From: Pedobacter hartonius
GTDB lineage: Bacteria; Bacteroidota; Bacteroidia; Sphingobacteriales; Sphingobacteriaceae
Length of the DNA: 64,000 nucleotides
Assembly: GCF_900107535.1 (NCBI RefSeq)
Contig: NZ_FNRA01000008.1
Location: 62,001 to 126,000 of the forward strand
Reading direction: 5' to 3'
Positions 33,801-42,163 of this stretch are shown here, piece after piece. The notes beneath the pieces are model-generated. The model searched no databases. It was not told the origin of the DNA and saw nothing but the letters and a program-made list of their open reading frames with translations. A program made the translations under genes and the position numbers. The stretch's first letter is position 1, and the number at the start of each line of letters is the position of its first letter.

Positions 33801-34816
33801 TACAATCTTTCTATTCTATTATTTAAATCAGACCTTTCGACAGCATATAATACTTTCAGCACTTCATGGTCATGTGCTAATGTATTCGGGAATTTCGAAT
33901 TGTCATTCACAGCATGCAAAAAAGCTGACATTTCATCGATATACATTTGCTCCGTAATATTTTTATTATAGCCGCTTTGAGCAGAGATCGTTTCATAAGA
34001 TATGGAATCCCATTCAGCTTTTTCAGGATCAAATATTTTAATTGCATTATCGTCCCAATTCCAATATAATTGTTTCTTATCACCATTGATGACCATTCTT
34101 CTCGTTGCATATCTGGAAACCACATCAACAGATAAGTTAAAGATCATTTGACCATAATCCATTAAAACATTATATGTGTCATCGATTTCCTCAGCTCCGG
34201 CTATTTGAATCGAATTTTTGTAAAAACCAGTTACTCTTTTAGGCAATCCTAATAATAAGGTAATCCAAGTTAGTTCAAATGGAACGATTTCCCTTCCGCC
34301 ACCGGTAAGTTTATTAGATACGTAGTATTCGCTAACATCTTCATAAGTATGCCAATCAGGCAAATACTGACCAGAATGATATAAAATATTTGAGATTTTA
34401 CCAAGACTATTACTTTGGATAACTTCAGCAATCTTTTTTATTGCAGGATGAAAACACAATGTACAAGACGGGGCCAAACATACATTCTTTCTATTGGCTT
34501 CCGCAATCATCCATTCAAAATCAGTATCTACTACGCTTGCTTCGATAAATGCGGGTATTCCCAATTCAATTGCAATTTTCATATAAATATGATGAATGTC
34601 TGGCGGCAAAGAAATAATAAAAGCATCAAATTTGAATTTCTCCAATGCCATCTCAAAACTTTCTACAGTATCTATATGGTATAGCAATGCAGTTTCATCT
34701 CTTCTATCTTTTCTTTTATCAAAACCAATAATGTTATTAACTCCGAGAGCCTGAAGATTTCTAACTCTTCTTTTCCCCATAGATCCCAGACCAATTATTA
34801 AAACAAAGTTTTTCAT
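33800..34816 (-). CDS. Gfo/Idh/MocA-family oxidoreductase (PtmF-like by context)
   Basis: The 338-residue protein has an N-terminal Rossmann domain (IGLGSMGKRRVRNLQALG) and the Gfo/Idh/MocA pattern FIISLPPDIHHIYMKIA and the C-terminal beta-sheet domain. The family oxidises or reduces sugars and sugar nucleotides using NAD(P). It sits one base after the CBS-domain nucleotidyltransferase and overlaps the SpsF-like start. In the Campylobacter legionaminate cluster an oxidoreductase and PtmA provide GlcN-6-P for the GlcN-1-P guanylyltransferase PtmE; this gene is in the corresponding place. The reaction is inferred. Confidence 0.82.
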   Translation of the reverse strand: MKNFVLIIGLGSMGKRRVRNLQALGVNNIIGFDKRKDRRDETALLYHIDTVESFEMALEKFKFDAFIISLPPDIHHIYMKIAIELGIPAFIEASVVDTDFEWMIAEANRKNVCLAPSCTLCFHPAIKKIAEVIQSNSLGKISNILYHSGQYLPDWHTYEDVSEYYVSNKLTGGGREIVPFELTWITLLLGLPKRVTGFYKNSIQIAGAEEIDDTYNVLMDYGQMIFNLSVDVVSRYATRRMVINGDKKQLYWNWDDNAIKIFDPEKAEWDSISYETISAQSGYNKNITEQMYIDEMSAFLHAVNDNSKFPNTLAHDHEVLKVLYAVERSDLNNRIERL

Positions 34817-34817
34817 T

Positions 34818-35870
34818 CTAAAATTTAATATAATTTATATCCTCTTGTGCCTTCTTATAATCATCATGTTTACCAATATCCAACCAGTAGCCTCTTAAGG
34901 GATAAGATGTAACCTTATAATCACCTTTAATCAGGTCATCCAGCAAATCTGTCGCATTATAAAATTTACCGTTTGGTATATTATTGCAGACTGATTTTTT
35001 CATTAAATAAATACCCGCATTTGCGAAATATGTATAAGTTGGTTTCTCTGCGAAATTTTTAATTATGCCATTTGATGTTTCCAAAATAGCATAGGGAATA
35101 TTAACGTTATAAGGAATAGTTGCAACTGAAAAATCTGCGTCAGAATTGATAAATTCTAAAAAAAACTGTTCATAATCCAAATTTGTTAATACGTCCGAAT
35201 TGGCAACTAGAATATAATCATGTTCAAATTGATCGATTAGGGAAAGGGCACCAATAGTTCCTAACGGTAACTCTTCATCGATATACTTAACATTGATTCC
35301 CTTTGCGTTGCCGTTTCCTATGTGACTTTTAATCTTGTCCCCTAAATATCTTACTGTTATCCAAAAGTCATCCACTCCAAAACTTACCAGCCTATCGAGA
35401 TTATGCTCAATAATTGGTTTTGTGCCAACATTTAACAATGGTTTCGGTACCTTGTCAGTTAATGGCTTTAACCTTTCCCCTCGGCCTCCCGCCATAATTA
35501 CTGCATCAACGGGAAGATATGACTTAAAAAACCGGAAGTTAATGATGTTGACAATCACTCCTTCTTTATCTAATACAGGTAATATTCTATAGTTATTCTC
35601 TCTATATTCAATCACCTCCTTAATAGTATAGTTTCCTCTTTGAATAAATTTAGGATATGCCTGAACGAATTCGTCAACAACATTGTCAACATGCAGTCCT
35701 GCCAATAATCCCCGTCTAACATCACCATCGGTAAGAGATCCAAGCAATTTATCATTATCATCCACTACAAATATGATGGAATCCACTCCTAATTCATTTA
35801 ATTTTGCCAAAGCCATTTTCAGCGGGCTTTTAGTAACAATTAAATGCTTCTGGTAATCATAATTTTTCAT
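34818..35870 (-). CDS. CBS-domain sugar-1-phosphate nucleotidyltransferase (PtmE-like)
   Basis: This is a 350-residue fusion. A pair of CBS domains (about 5-115, with DSIIFVVDDNDKLLGSLTDGD) comes first, then an NTP_transferase domain starting IMAGGRGERLKPLTD (about 125) with VPKPLLNVGTKP, LVANSD and FAEKP. Length and domain order match PtmE/LegE proteins, the GlcN-1-P guanylyltransferases of the GDP-linked CMP-legionaminate pathway. Position within the Leg cluster, 6 bases after LegG, supports this. The CBS pair may regulate activity by binding nucleotides. Whether GTP or another NTP is used cannot be read from motifs. Confidence 0.85.
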   Translation of the reverse strand: MKNYDYQKHLIVTKSPLKMALAKLNELGVDSIIFVVDDNDKLLGSLTDGDVRRGLLAGLHVDNVVDEFVQAYPKFIQRGNYTIKEVIEYRENNYRILPVLDKEGVIVNIINFRFFKSYLPVDAVIMAGGRGERLKPLTDKVPKPLLNVGTKPIIEHNLDRLVSFGVDDFWITVRYLGDKIKSHIGNGNAKGINVKYIDEELPLGTIGALSLIDQFEHDYILVANSDVLTNLDYEQFFLEFINSDADFSVATIPYNVNIPYAILETSNGIIKNFAEKPTYTYFANAGIYLMKKSVCNNIPNGKFYNATDLLDDLIKGDYKVTSYPLRGYWLDIGKHDDYKKAQEDINYIKF

Positions 35871-35876
35871 GCTAAA

Positions 35877-36992
35877 CTATCTTTTGAACTCTAATCTTTT
35901 AATTATTTCAGCGATACTGTGAGCTGCCCCACCATTATAGTAAATATTTTCTGTAGTTAAAGTTTCACTTTCTTCAACAGTTCTTACTGCCCTTACAATA
36001 TTTTCCTTACTTATTTCCGTTTCTAAAACATTTTTCCCACTGATCCTGCCCTTTTGCCTATTACCCAGATTAATTACATATTTTCCAAAAGAAGCAGCCT
36101 CTATGATGCCGCTCGACGTATTTCCAATTAGAAAGCTACAATAGTTTAATGCGGTAAAATAACTTTGAGAACCCAGATTTTCAATTAAAAAAACATGTTT
36201 AGAGTTCGCAAAATTATCTATCAGTTTCTGCCTAATCATATTGCCGAGTGTATCAGCGTTCGGCATTGTAATTAGAACCTGATAGTCCTTTAGTTCATTG
36301 ATCGCGCCTATTAATTCAGAAATGTAAAGTCTATTTTTATTAACAGCCACGGTTTCCGGATGAAAAGTGGTAAGTATAGTTCTCCTGGTAAGGTCTATTC
36401 CCCATTTCTCTTCAAACTGATTCGGAGTTAATAAAGATAATTCATCCAGATTATCTAAACTCAAAGCCCCTACGTGAAAAATATCTATGTCGGATCCCCT
36501 AAGTTCAGCAACTCTGGCGGCATATTCAGGAGTTGCCACAAAATGATATGTCGAAGCCAATGTAATTCCATGTCTGAAGATATTATCAATCGCACCTAAT
36601 GTTGTTTCCCCACCGTGTAAATGGGCAAGCTTTATTTGAAATGGTATACTAGCTATTACTGCAGCAAACATCTCGTAGCGGTCACCGAGGCAAAATACCA
36701 AATCAAATTCCGACTGGTAGTTATTCCAGAAATCAGCGAATTTAAGTGACGTCAGGCCTAGAGAGCTAGCTATTGCATTAGCCGAATCTGTCAGTAACAT
36801 AGATTCGATTTTATATGCCACATCAAAGCCGCTTTCTTCAATATTCTTTATAGTTTCACCATAAAAACCAGATAAATGGGTACCAAATGCAATAATTTTC
36901 AGCTCAAAATAATCATCATTACCCATAACCTTAAGCAGTGGCAGATAAATACCAAAATCAGCTCGTGAACTTGTTAATATACCTATTCTCAT
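35877..36992 (-). CDS. legG: UDP/GDP-sugar 2-epimerase, hydrolysing (LegG/NeuC-like)
   Basis: The 371-residue GT-B-like enzyme removes the nucleotide while epimerising C2, releasing the free ManNAc-type sugar for nonulosonic acid synthesis. Visible motifs are ILTSSRADFGIYLPL (about 4-18), FCLGDRYEMFAAV, AHLHGGETTLGAID and SGIIEAASFGK, all typical of hydrolysing NeuC/LegG epimerases rather than non-hydrolysing WecB. With LegB and LegC present, the substrate is expected to be the diacetamido trideoxy sugar. The start overlaps the LegI stop (TAATG). The step is bracketed by LegI upstream and the PtmE-like gene downstream. Confidence 0.9.
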   Translation of the reverse strand: MRIGILTSSRADFGIYLPLLKVMGNDDYFELKIIAFGTHLSGFYGETIKNIEESGFDVAYKIESMLLTDSANAIASSLGLTSLKFADFWNNYQSEFDLVFCLGDRYEMFAAVIASIPFQIKLAHLHGGETTLGAIDNIFRHGITLASTYHFVATPEYAARVAELRGSDIDIFHVGALSLDNLDELSLLTPNQFEEKWGIDLTRRTILTTFHPETVAVNKNRLYISELIGAINELKDYQVLITMPNADTLGNMIRQKLIDNFANSKHVFLIENLGSQSYFTALNYCSFLIGNTSSGIIEAASFGKYVINLGNRQKGRISGKNVLETEISKENIVRAVRTVEESETLTTENIYYNGGAAHSIAEIIKRLEFKR

Positions 36993-38014
36993 TACAAAAG
37001 ATCGTTTAATGATAACTTGGTACCGGCAGGTAAATTTTTATTAAGTTTTCTGCCTATTACCTTTTCAACATCCATTGGAGAGATTCCGTCGCCTGGCCTC
37101 AACATTTCCAGGTCAGAATCCTGAATTGAATCGTTCTCCGCTAAGGAATTTAGCAGATGAATACTTTTCCTGGCTATTACAATGTTTTTCATCTCTGAAG
37201 GTGATGGTTCCTTTATTCCAGTACCAGAGATGGCCATCTCTATATTCCGAATAGCCAAAACCATTTGCTTCAATTCACCGGGTTCTAAAGAAGCCTGATG
37301 ATCGGGCCCTTTCATCGATCTGTCCAAAGTGAAATGTTTCTCTATAATCGTTGCTCCGAGTGCCACAGCTGCGATTGGTACCTCAATTCCTAAGGTATGG
37401 TCTGAATAACCGATAGAAATGCCAAAAGTCTCTTTCAAATGTAGCATGGCTAATAAATTAACATCCTTCATTGGTGTCGGATATTCAGTATTACAATGTA
37501 AAATACTGATGTTTTTTTTGGGGATACCTGCTTTTAAAAACACTTCTAATGCGGCTTCGATCTCTTCAATAGTAGCCATTCCTGTAGATAATATAACTTT
37601 AGAAAACTGTTTTGCAGCCAATCTTAAATAAGGTAAATTGGTGATTTCACCGGAAGGTATTTTAACCATTCCAATTCCTATACCTGAAAGATAGGCCAGA
37701 GACCCAAGGTCAAATGCAGTAGAAAAAAATTCAACATTTTTAGATTTACAATATCCAATTAATGCGGCATGATCTTCTTCTGAAAGTTCTAATTTTTTAA
37801 GCATTTGGAACTGCGATTCATCAATATCTTGGGTATTTTCAACCTGATAGTTAGCCTTTTGAGCTATCTTAGATACTAGCTTATCCGATTTAAAGGTTTG
37901 AAATTTCACATAATCAACACCGGCTGAAGCTGCCGCATCAACTAATTTGAATGCATTCTCTAAACTACCATTATGGTTGACACCTGCTTCTGCAATGATG
38001 ACGGTATGTTTCAT
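36992..38014 (-). CDS. legI: N,N'-diacetyllegionaminate synthase (NeuB family)
   Basis: This is a 340-residue enzyme that condenses a 6-deoxy di-N-acetyl hexose with PEP to give the nine-carbon legionaminate. It starts IIAEAGVNHNG and has KFQTFKSDKL, IPSGEIT, ILHCNTEYPTP and GYSDHTLG, plus EKHFTLDRSMKGPDH for metal and PEP binding. A C-terminal SAF antifreeze-like domain (about 280-340) is present, as in NeuB/LegI/SpsE. Neighbouring LegB, LegC and LegG favour legionaminate over N-acetylneuraminate. It is coupled by TAATG to both the LegH-like gene upstream and LegG downstream. Confidence 0.93.
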   Translation of the reverse strand: MKHTVIIAEAGVNHNGSLENAFKLVDAAASAGVDYVKFQTFKSDKLVSKIAQKANYQVENTQDIDESQFQMLKKLELSEEDHAALIGYCKSKNVEFFSTAFDLGSLAYLSGIGIGMVKIPSGEITNLPYLRLAAKQFSKVILSTGMATIEEIEAALEVFLKAGIPKKNISILHCNTEYPTPMKDVNLLAMLHLKETFGISIGYSDHTLGIEVPIAAVALGATIIEKHFTLDRSMKGPDHQASLEPGELKQMVLAIRNIEMAISGTGIKEPSPSEMKNIVIARKSIHLLNSLAENDSIQDSDLEMLRPGDGISPMDVEKVIGRKLNKNLPAGTKLSLNDLL

Positions 38015-38652
38015 TATTTAATCTTGATTACAGGATTCCCCACATAGGTACCTGGCTCTTCTATATTTTTTATTACGACAGATCCAGATCCTATAATAGA
38101 CCCTTTACTTATATTTATCTGGTTAGATATTGTTGCATTACTACCTATAAAAACTTCATCACCAATAATGCTGCCACCATTTATCGTAGCAGAAGTTGAA
38201 ATATGATTGTGATTACCGATAACAGCATCATGTTCTATTGTACAGCCTGTGTTTAAGATACAATTGTTTCCTATTTTCACACCTGCGTTTACAATCGCGC
38301 CGTGCATCACTATATTACCATCTCCTAACTCAGCATGTTTAGACACATAGGCACGTGGTGAAATAATATTAGGGGTAATTGCTTTATTTATTTTAAGGTT
38401 TTGGAATATTCTTATTCTGTTTTCAGCGGACTTTATCTGTCCGATAGTGACGAAAAAAAAACATTCCTCATTTATATATCTGATTATGTCACTATCGTCA
38501 CCAACTATTTTGTATCCCAAAATAGTTGCACCCATCATATTAATGTTATCTAAAATCCCTTCAATATGATATATATTAGCTTGTTCAATAACATCAATGC
38601 AAGCTTTGCAATGTCCACCACCACCAACAAGCATAATTTTTTTTTTAATCAT
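38014..38652 (-). CDS. PglD/NeuD-family sugar N/O-acetyltransferase (LegH-like)
   Basis: The 212-residue protein has a short N-terminal Rossmann-like domain (VGGGGHCKACID) and a left-handed beta-helix of hexapeptide repeats (INAGVKIGNNCILNTGCTIEHD and following). PglD/LegH enzymes acetylate the 4-amino group of the UDP- or GDP-linked sugar made by LegC; NeuD enzymes O-acetylate sialic acid. I chose the ATG at 38652, four bases after the LegC stop, because earlier in-frame starts at 38682 (ATG) and 38700 (TTG) lie inside LegC. His in IEHD is the likely catalytic base. Position between LegC and LegI supports LegH. Confidence 0.88.
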   Translation of the reverse strand: MIKKKIMLVGGGGHCKACIDVIEQANIYHIEGILDNINMMGATILGYKIVGDDSDIIRYINEECFFFVTIGQIKSAENRIRIFQNLKINKAITPNIISPRAYVSKHAELGDGNIVMHGAIVNAGVKIGNNCILNTGCTIEHDAVIGNHNHISTSATINGGSIIGDEVFIGSNATISNQINISKGSIIGSGSVVIKNIEEPGTYVGNPVIKIK

Positions 38653-38656
38653 TAGA

Positions 38657-39814
38657 TTATGTTCTAAATCCACTTGGAACATTAACGACCCTGTCGGCAA
38701 GCCAGATACTATTCTCTAAATTATCTGTCTGACAAGTGCCAAACATAGGAAGCCTATTCATCAATTCCCAAACAGGTCTCGTCATTACTCCTCTAGAATT
38801 TGTAAATTCTAAAAAATAATTCCGTTCATCAAAGTTATCTAATATCAATGAATTAAGCCAGTAATTAGATTTCGAGTACAGAGTTTCTTTCGAAAAGGAA
38901 ATTCCCAACTTACCTGAAAGTTCATTATATTTCCCTGCAAGTACTCGCTTATTTTTAACAAATAATCCAAGCTGTTCTAATTGGGCACAAGCCAAAGCTG
39001 CATTCAGATTTGGCATCCTGTAGTTATATCCTATCTCATCATGCACAAACTCCCATTTATGGGGCACCTTAGCTTGTGTTGTTAAATGTTTAGCTCGTTT
39101 CGCGATAGTTTCATCATCAGTTATTAATGCTCCACCGCCCCCGCAGGTTACAGTCTTATTTCCATTGAAACTAAAGACCCCAACTTTACCAAAAACCCCG
39201 GTATGCTTGTCTTTATAGTAACTCCCCAGAGATTCTGCAGCATCTTCGATCAGGGGAATACCCCATTCTTCACAAATTAAAGCGATCTCATCAATTCGGC
39301 AAGGTAATCCAAAAGTATGCATCGGAACACATGCGGCAATTTTTTTACCGGTTAATTTATTATAAGTAAATCCATTATCTCTTCTCTCACCATATTCCGT
39401 CAAAAAATCTTTTAATGATATAGGGGACATTCCCAGAGTATCCTTGTCAACGTCTATAAAAACCGGCCTTGCTCCTATATAGCTAATAGCATTTGCGGTA
39501 GCTATAAATGTTAGCGCTTGCGAGAGAACCTCGTCACCTATTGTCACATGATTTAGCAAAAGTGCCATATGCAGAGCATTAGTACCATTTACTATGGCAA
39601 TTGCGTATTTTGCTCCCGTTATTTGGGCCATCATTTCCTCGAATCGATTCACATAAGCACCTACTGAAGACACAAATGTAGAGTCAATGGCATCCATTAC
39701 ATATTTTCTCTCATTGCCTATAAAAACAGGTTCATGGAGACCAATAAAATCCTTATTAGGATACTGCAATTTTACAAATGCGACAAACTCCTGAAATTTA
39801 TCATCTACTCCCAT
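38657..39814 (-). CDS. legC: LegC-type sugar aminotransferase (DegT/DnrJ/EryC1)
   Basis: This is a 385-residue PLP-dependent sugar aminotransferase. Lys220 in SFNGNKTVTCGGGG is the expected PLP lysine; VNGTNALHMAL and LIEDAAESLGSYY are other conserved parts. The LegC/PglE family transfers an amino group from glutamate to C4 of the keto sugar made by LegB. GNK in place of the more usual HKN/HK motif and NLNAALACAQLEQL near the C-terminal domain fit LegC. It starts three bases after the LegB stop and is followed by the LegH-like acetyltransferase. Confidence 0.9.
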   Translation of the reverse strand: MGVDDKFQEFVAFVKLQYPNKDFIGLHEPVFIGNERKYVMDAIDSTFVSSVGAYVNRFEEMMAQITGAKYAIAIVNGTNALHMALLLNHVTIGDEVLSQALTFIATANAISYIGARPVFIDVDKDTLGMSPISLKDFLTEYGERRDNGFTYNKLTGKKIAACVPMHTFGLPCRIDEIALICEEWGIPLIEDAAESLGSYYKDKHTGVFGKVGVFSFNGNKTVTCGGGGALITDDETIAKRAKHLTTQAKVPHKWEFVHDEIGYNYRMPNLNAALACAQLEQLGLFVKNKRVLAGKYNELSGKLGISFSKETLYSKSNYWLNSLILDNFDERNYFLEFTNSRGVMTRPVWELMNRLPMFGTCQTDNLENSIWLADRVVNVPSGFRT

Positions 39815-39817
39815 TGC

Positions 39818-41005
39818 TTACATTTTTGCATCTAAATACTTACCTGTTTCCTTATGCCCGAAATCGGGTATCATTTCATGAAACAAGGAAATAATATCAT
39901 CCTTATTCCACTTTTTATTTAGTTTCAGATTTGAAATACTCTCACTAAAATATTCCAGCTTATCATTCTGTAAATGAAGCAGGTTTTTGATTACCCCAAG
40001 ATTTTCAAATCTATCCATATCTAAAGTTTCATTATCAGTAAAGAATTCTTCAAAATCCTTTTCTCCGGTTGTATCACTTATCGTAAATAAGCAAGGCCAT
40101 TTTTTTTTGCTGGGCAGGCTTTTTATAAGCTCCCTTGCCTCATTCTCATTATTACACAGATAAGGTTCATAGCCCAATTCTGACAAATATTTTTCTGCAA
40201 TATCAGCAAAAGTAATCAAATGCAGATCTTCACTTAATTTAGGAAAGAAAATATCTCTGTTCTCTCCGAAAATACATGACATTAAACACAATTCTCCAGA
40301 TTCCTTAGGAATGACAAAATATCTCTTAATATCGTTTGGCGCCACTATTGGCTGTATTTTTTGTATCCGTTGATTAAAACCATGCAATAACGAACCGTCA
40401 GAGAACGCGACATTGGCGAAACGGGCGGTTGAAATATTAATATCTACACTCTTACGCATCAAAAACATTTCCATGATACGCTTTGAAGCTCCCATCATAT
40501 TTACCGGATTAGCGGCTTTATCAGTAGAAACGCAAAAATATTTCTTAGTTCCTTTTGCTATCGCATGATCGATAGTTTTCTCAGTATTAAAAATATTAAC
40601 ATCAATCATTCGCATTAAGGTGTAAGGGTCCTTTTCACTTCGTACATGCTTTAATGCTGAAAGATTTAAAACATAATCATACTTCCCATCAAATTCAATA
40701 AAAGCATCATATTCCAATGATCCTATGTCCAGCGCAAATGTTTGAAAATCTCCTTTGATATAACCAAATGAACTTCGAATATCCCTTACAAGCTCGACCA
40801 TATTATTTTCACTTATATCGACAACATGCAATTTGAGGGGATTACGTTTAAAGATTTCCTTTGTTACCGCCTGACCTATTGATCCAGCTCCACCAATCAC
40901 AAGGAAACTGGACTGACTTACTGCTAACTGTAATTCCTGTTCATGAATACGAATATCATCCTGAAACAATTCATTTTCGCGACCTATTAATCTTAAGATA
41001 TCCAT
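39818..41005 (-). CDS. legB: LegB-type NDP-GlcNAc 4,6-dehydratase (soluble)
   Basis: The 395-residue extended SDR lacks membrane segments and has GGAGSIGQA (38-46), STDKAANP and MGASKRIMEM. It is the shorter soluble form of the CapD/PglF family, as in LegB and PseB. A C-terminal extension of about 100 residues is also present. The enzyme should make the 4-keto-6-deoxy sugar consumed by LegC, three bases downstream. It is the second 4,6-dehydratase of this superfamily in the window after the membrane-bound CapD-like protein. A pseudaminate PseB role is less likely because the locus has a hydrolysing NeuC-type epimerase rather than PseG. Confidence 0.85.
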   Translation of the reverse strand: MDILRLIGRENELFQDDIRIHEQELQLAVSQSSFLVIGGAGSIGQAVTKEIFKRNPLKLHVVDISENNMVELVRDIRSSFGYIKGDFQTFALDIGSLEYDAFIEFDGKYDYVLNLSALKHVRSEKDPYTLMRMIDVNIFNTEKTIDHAIAKGTKKYFCVSTDKAANPVNMMGASKRIMEMFLMRKSVDINISTARFANVAFSDGSLLHGFNQRIQKIQPIVAPNDIKRYFVIPKESGELCLMSCIFGENRDIFFPKLSEDLHLITFADIAEKYLSELGYEPYLCNNENEARELIKSLPSKKKWPCLFTISDTTGEKDFEEFFTDNETLDMDRFENLGVIKNLLHLQNDKLEYFSESISNLKLNKKWNKDDIISLFHEMIPDFGHKETGKYLDAKM

Positions 41006-41011
41006 ATATTC

Positions 41012-42109
41012 CTATTGTACTAAATCAGGTTTCAAATTTTTTCTAACAATCAAAATTAAACAAGTAAAGAATCCAAATAAAAACCCTCCAATAACAATTC
41101 CTTTAAGTTTACTGAACTTTGTCATGTCAAGAGGCAAAACCGGTTCATCAACCACTTGAATCAGTGGCGTCTCTTTACGCAAAGACATTTTTGAAAGTTC
41201 CAGATTTTTAACTAATTCGGCTAGCACGGCCTTATTTGTTTCAGCTGAAACCTGCGAACGCTGCATAGGCGCAGACCGTTGCACCTGACGTGTGAGATTT
41301 AAATTTGGTGTAGCATCAAATACCGCAGCCCCGCTAAAGATGGCACCATTCAATGCAGCCCTGACAGAATCTGCCTTTTGTTGAAGAATAATTACATTAG
41401 CAATTGATTTCTTAGTTTTGGTTTGTATATAGAAATCATTCACGTTCCTGACAATTTCATCGTTAAAAGATTTCGCAAAAAACTCGTCCTGTGCTTTTAC
41501 TTCTGCCTTAATAATGCTTAGTTTTTTATCTAATTTAGCAACACTTAGATAACCTTTATTGATGTCTTTCACAAACGCTCCTAGCAGGCTGTCCTGTAAA
41601 CGGGTAAAGCCTGGTTTCGATCCCTCAACTGTAGTCTTTTTAAATTTAACAGTTTTCAACTCGGGAATGTCCTTCCAGTTTTCTCGAAGGTTGTTAAATT
41701 CTATATATAGATCAACTAACAATTCTTTTTTACCATTATATTCAACCTCTGTTAGCAGAGTCTTTTCAATCATTTTTCTGGATTTATACAATTCAAGTAT
41801 ATTATCTCCCTGAAATATTCCCCCGCCACCTCCAACATCTATTCCAACCATTGAAGCTAAACCGGAATATTGTCCTAAACCACCACCACCACCATCGCCA
41901 TCCTCCAGCACAAAAGTTGTGGCAGCTGTATAAACAGGTTTTTTAAATCCTGCATAAACAACCCCAAGTATCCCGCCTACAATTCCAAATATAAAAATTA
42001 TTAGCCATTTTGATAGGAGGTAATGGTACCCAGTACTCAATTTAGAAACGAGTTCGGTTAATGAAATTTCTTCGGTTTCTTTTTGATTTTTTACTAATTT
42101 ATCTCCCAT
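41012..42109 (-). CDS. Wzz-type polysaccharide chain-length determinant
   Basis: The 365-residue inner-membrane protein has membrane segments at about 37-57 and 338-358 around a large periplasmic domain. Glycine-rich motifs (DGGGGGLG, VGGGGGIF) precede GDNILELYKSRKMI, and VQVVDEPVLPL precedes the second membrane segment, as in Wzz/PCP proteins. It has no kinase domain, so chain-length control or coupling to Wza would need a separate tyrosine kinase, or none. It is six bases upstream of legB and 54 bases downstream of the Wza-like gene. Its truncated plus-strand paralogue is at 1-990. Confidence 0.92.
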   Translation of the reverse strand: MGDKLVKNQKETEEISLTELVSKLSTGYHYLLSKWLIIFIFGIVGGILGVVYAGFKKPVYTAATTFVLEDGDGGGGGLGQYSGLASMVGIDVGGGGGIFQGDNILELYKSRKMIEKTLLTEVEYNGKKELLVDLYIEFNNLRENWKDIPELKTVKFKKTTVEGSKPGFTRLQDSLLGAFVKDINKGYLSVAKLDKKLSIIKAEVKAQDEFFAKSFNDEIVRNVNDFYIQTKTKKSIANVIILQQKADSVRAALNGAIFSGAAVFDATPNLNLTRQVQRSAPMQRSQVSAETNKAVLAELVKNLELSKMSLRKETPLIQVVDEPVLPLDMTKFSKLKGIVIGGFLFGFFTCLILIVRKNLKPDLVQ

Positions 42110-42163
42110 ATAGCTCTAAAACCCACTATTAAATTTGAATATTGAATCGATGTATATTATCTA

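Noticed and set aside
36992..41005. Pseudaminic acid pathway instead of legionaminic
   Set aside because: A PseG-type hydrolase is absent, while a hydrolysing NeuC/LegG-type 2-epimerase and a PtmE-like gene are present, which fits legionaminate.
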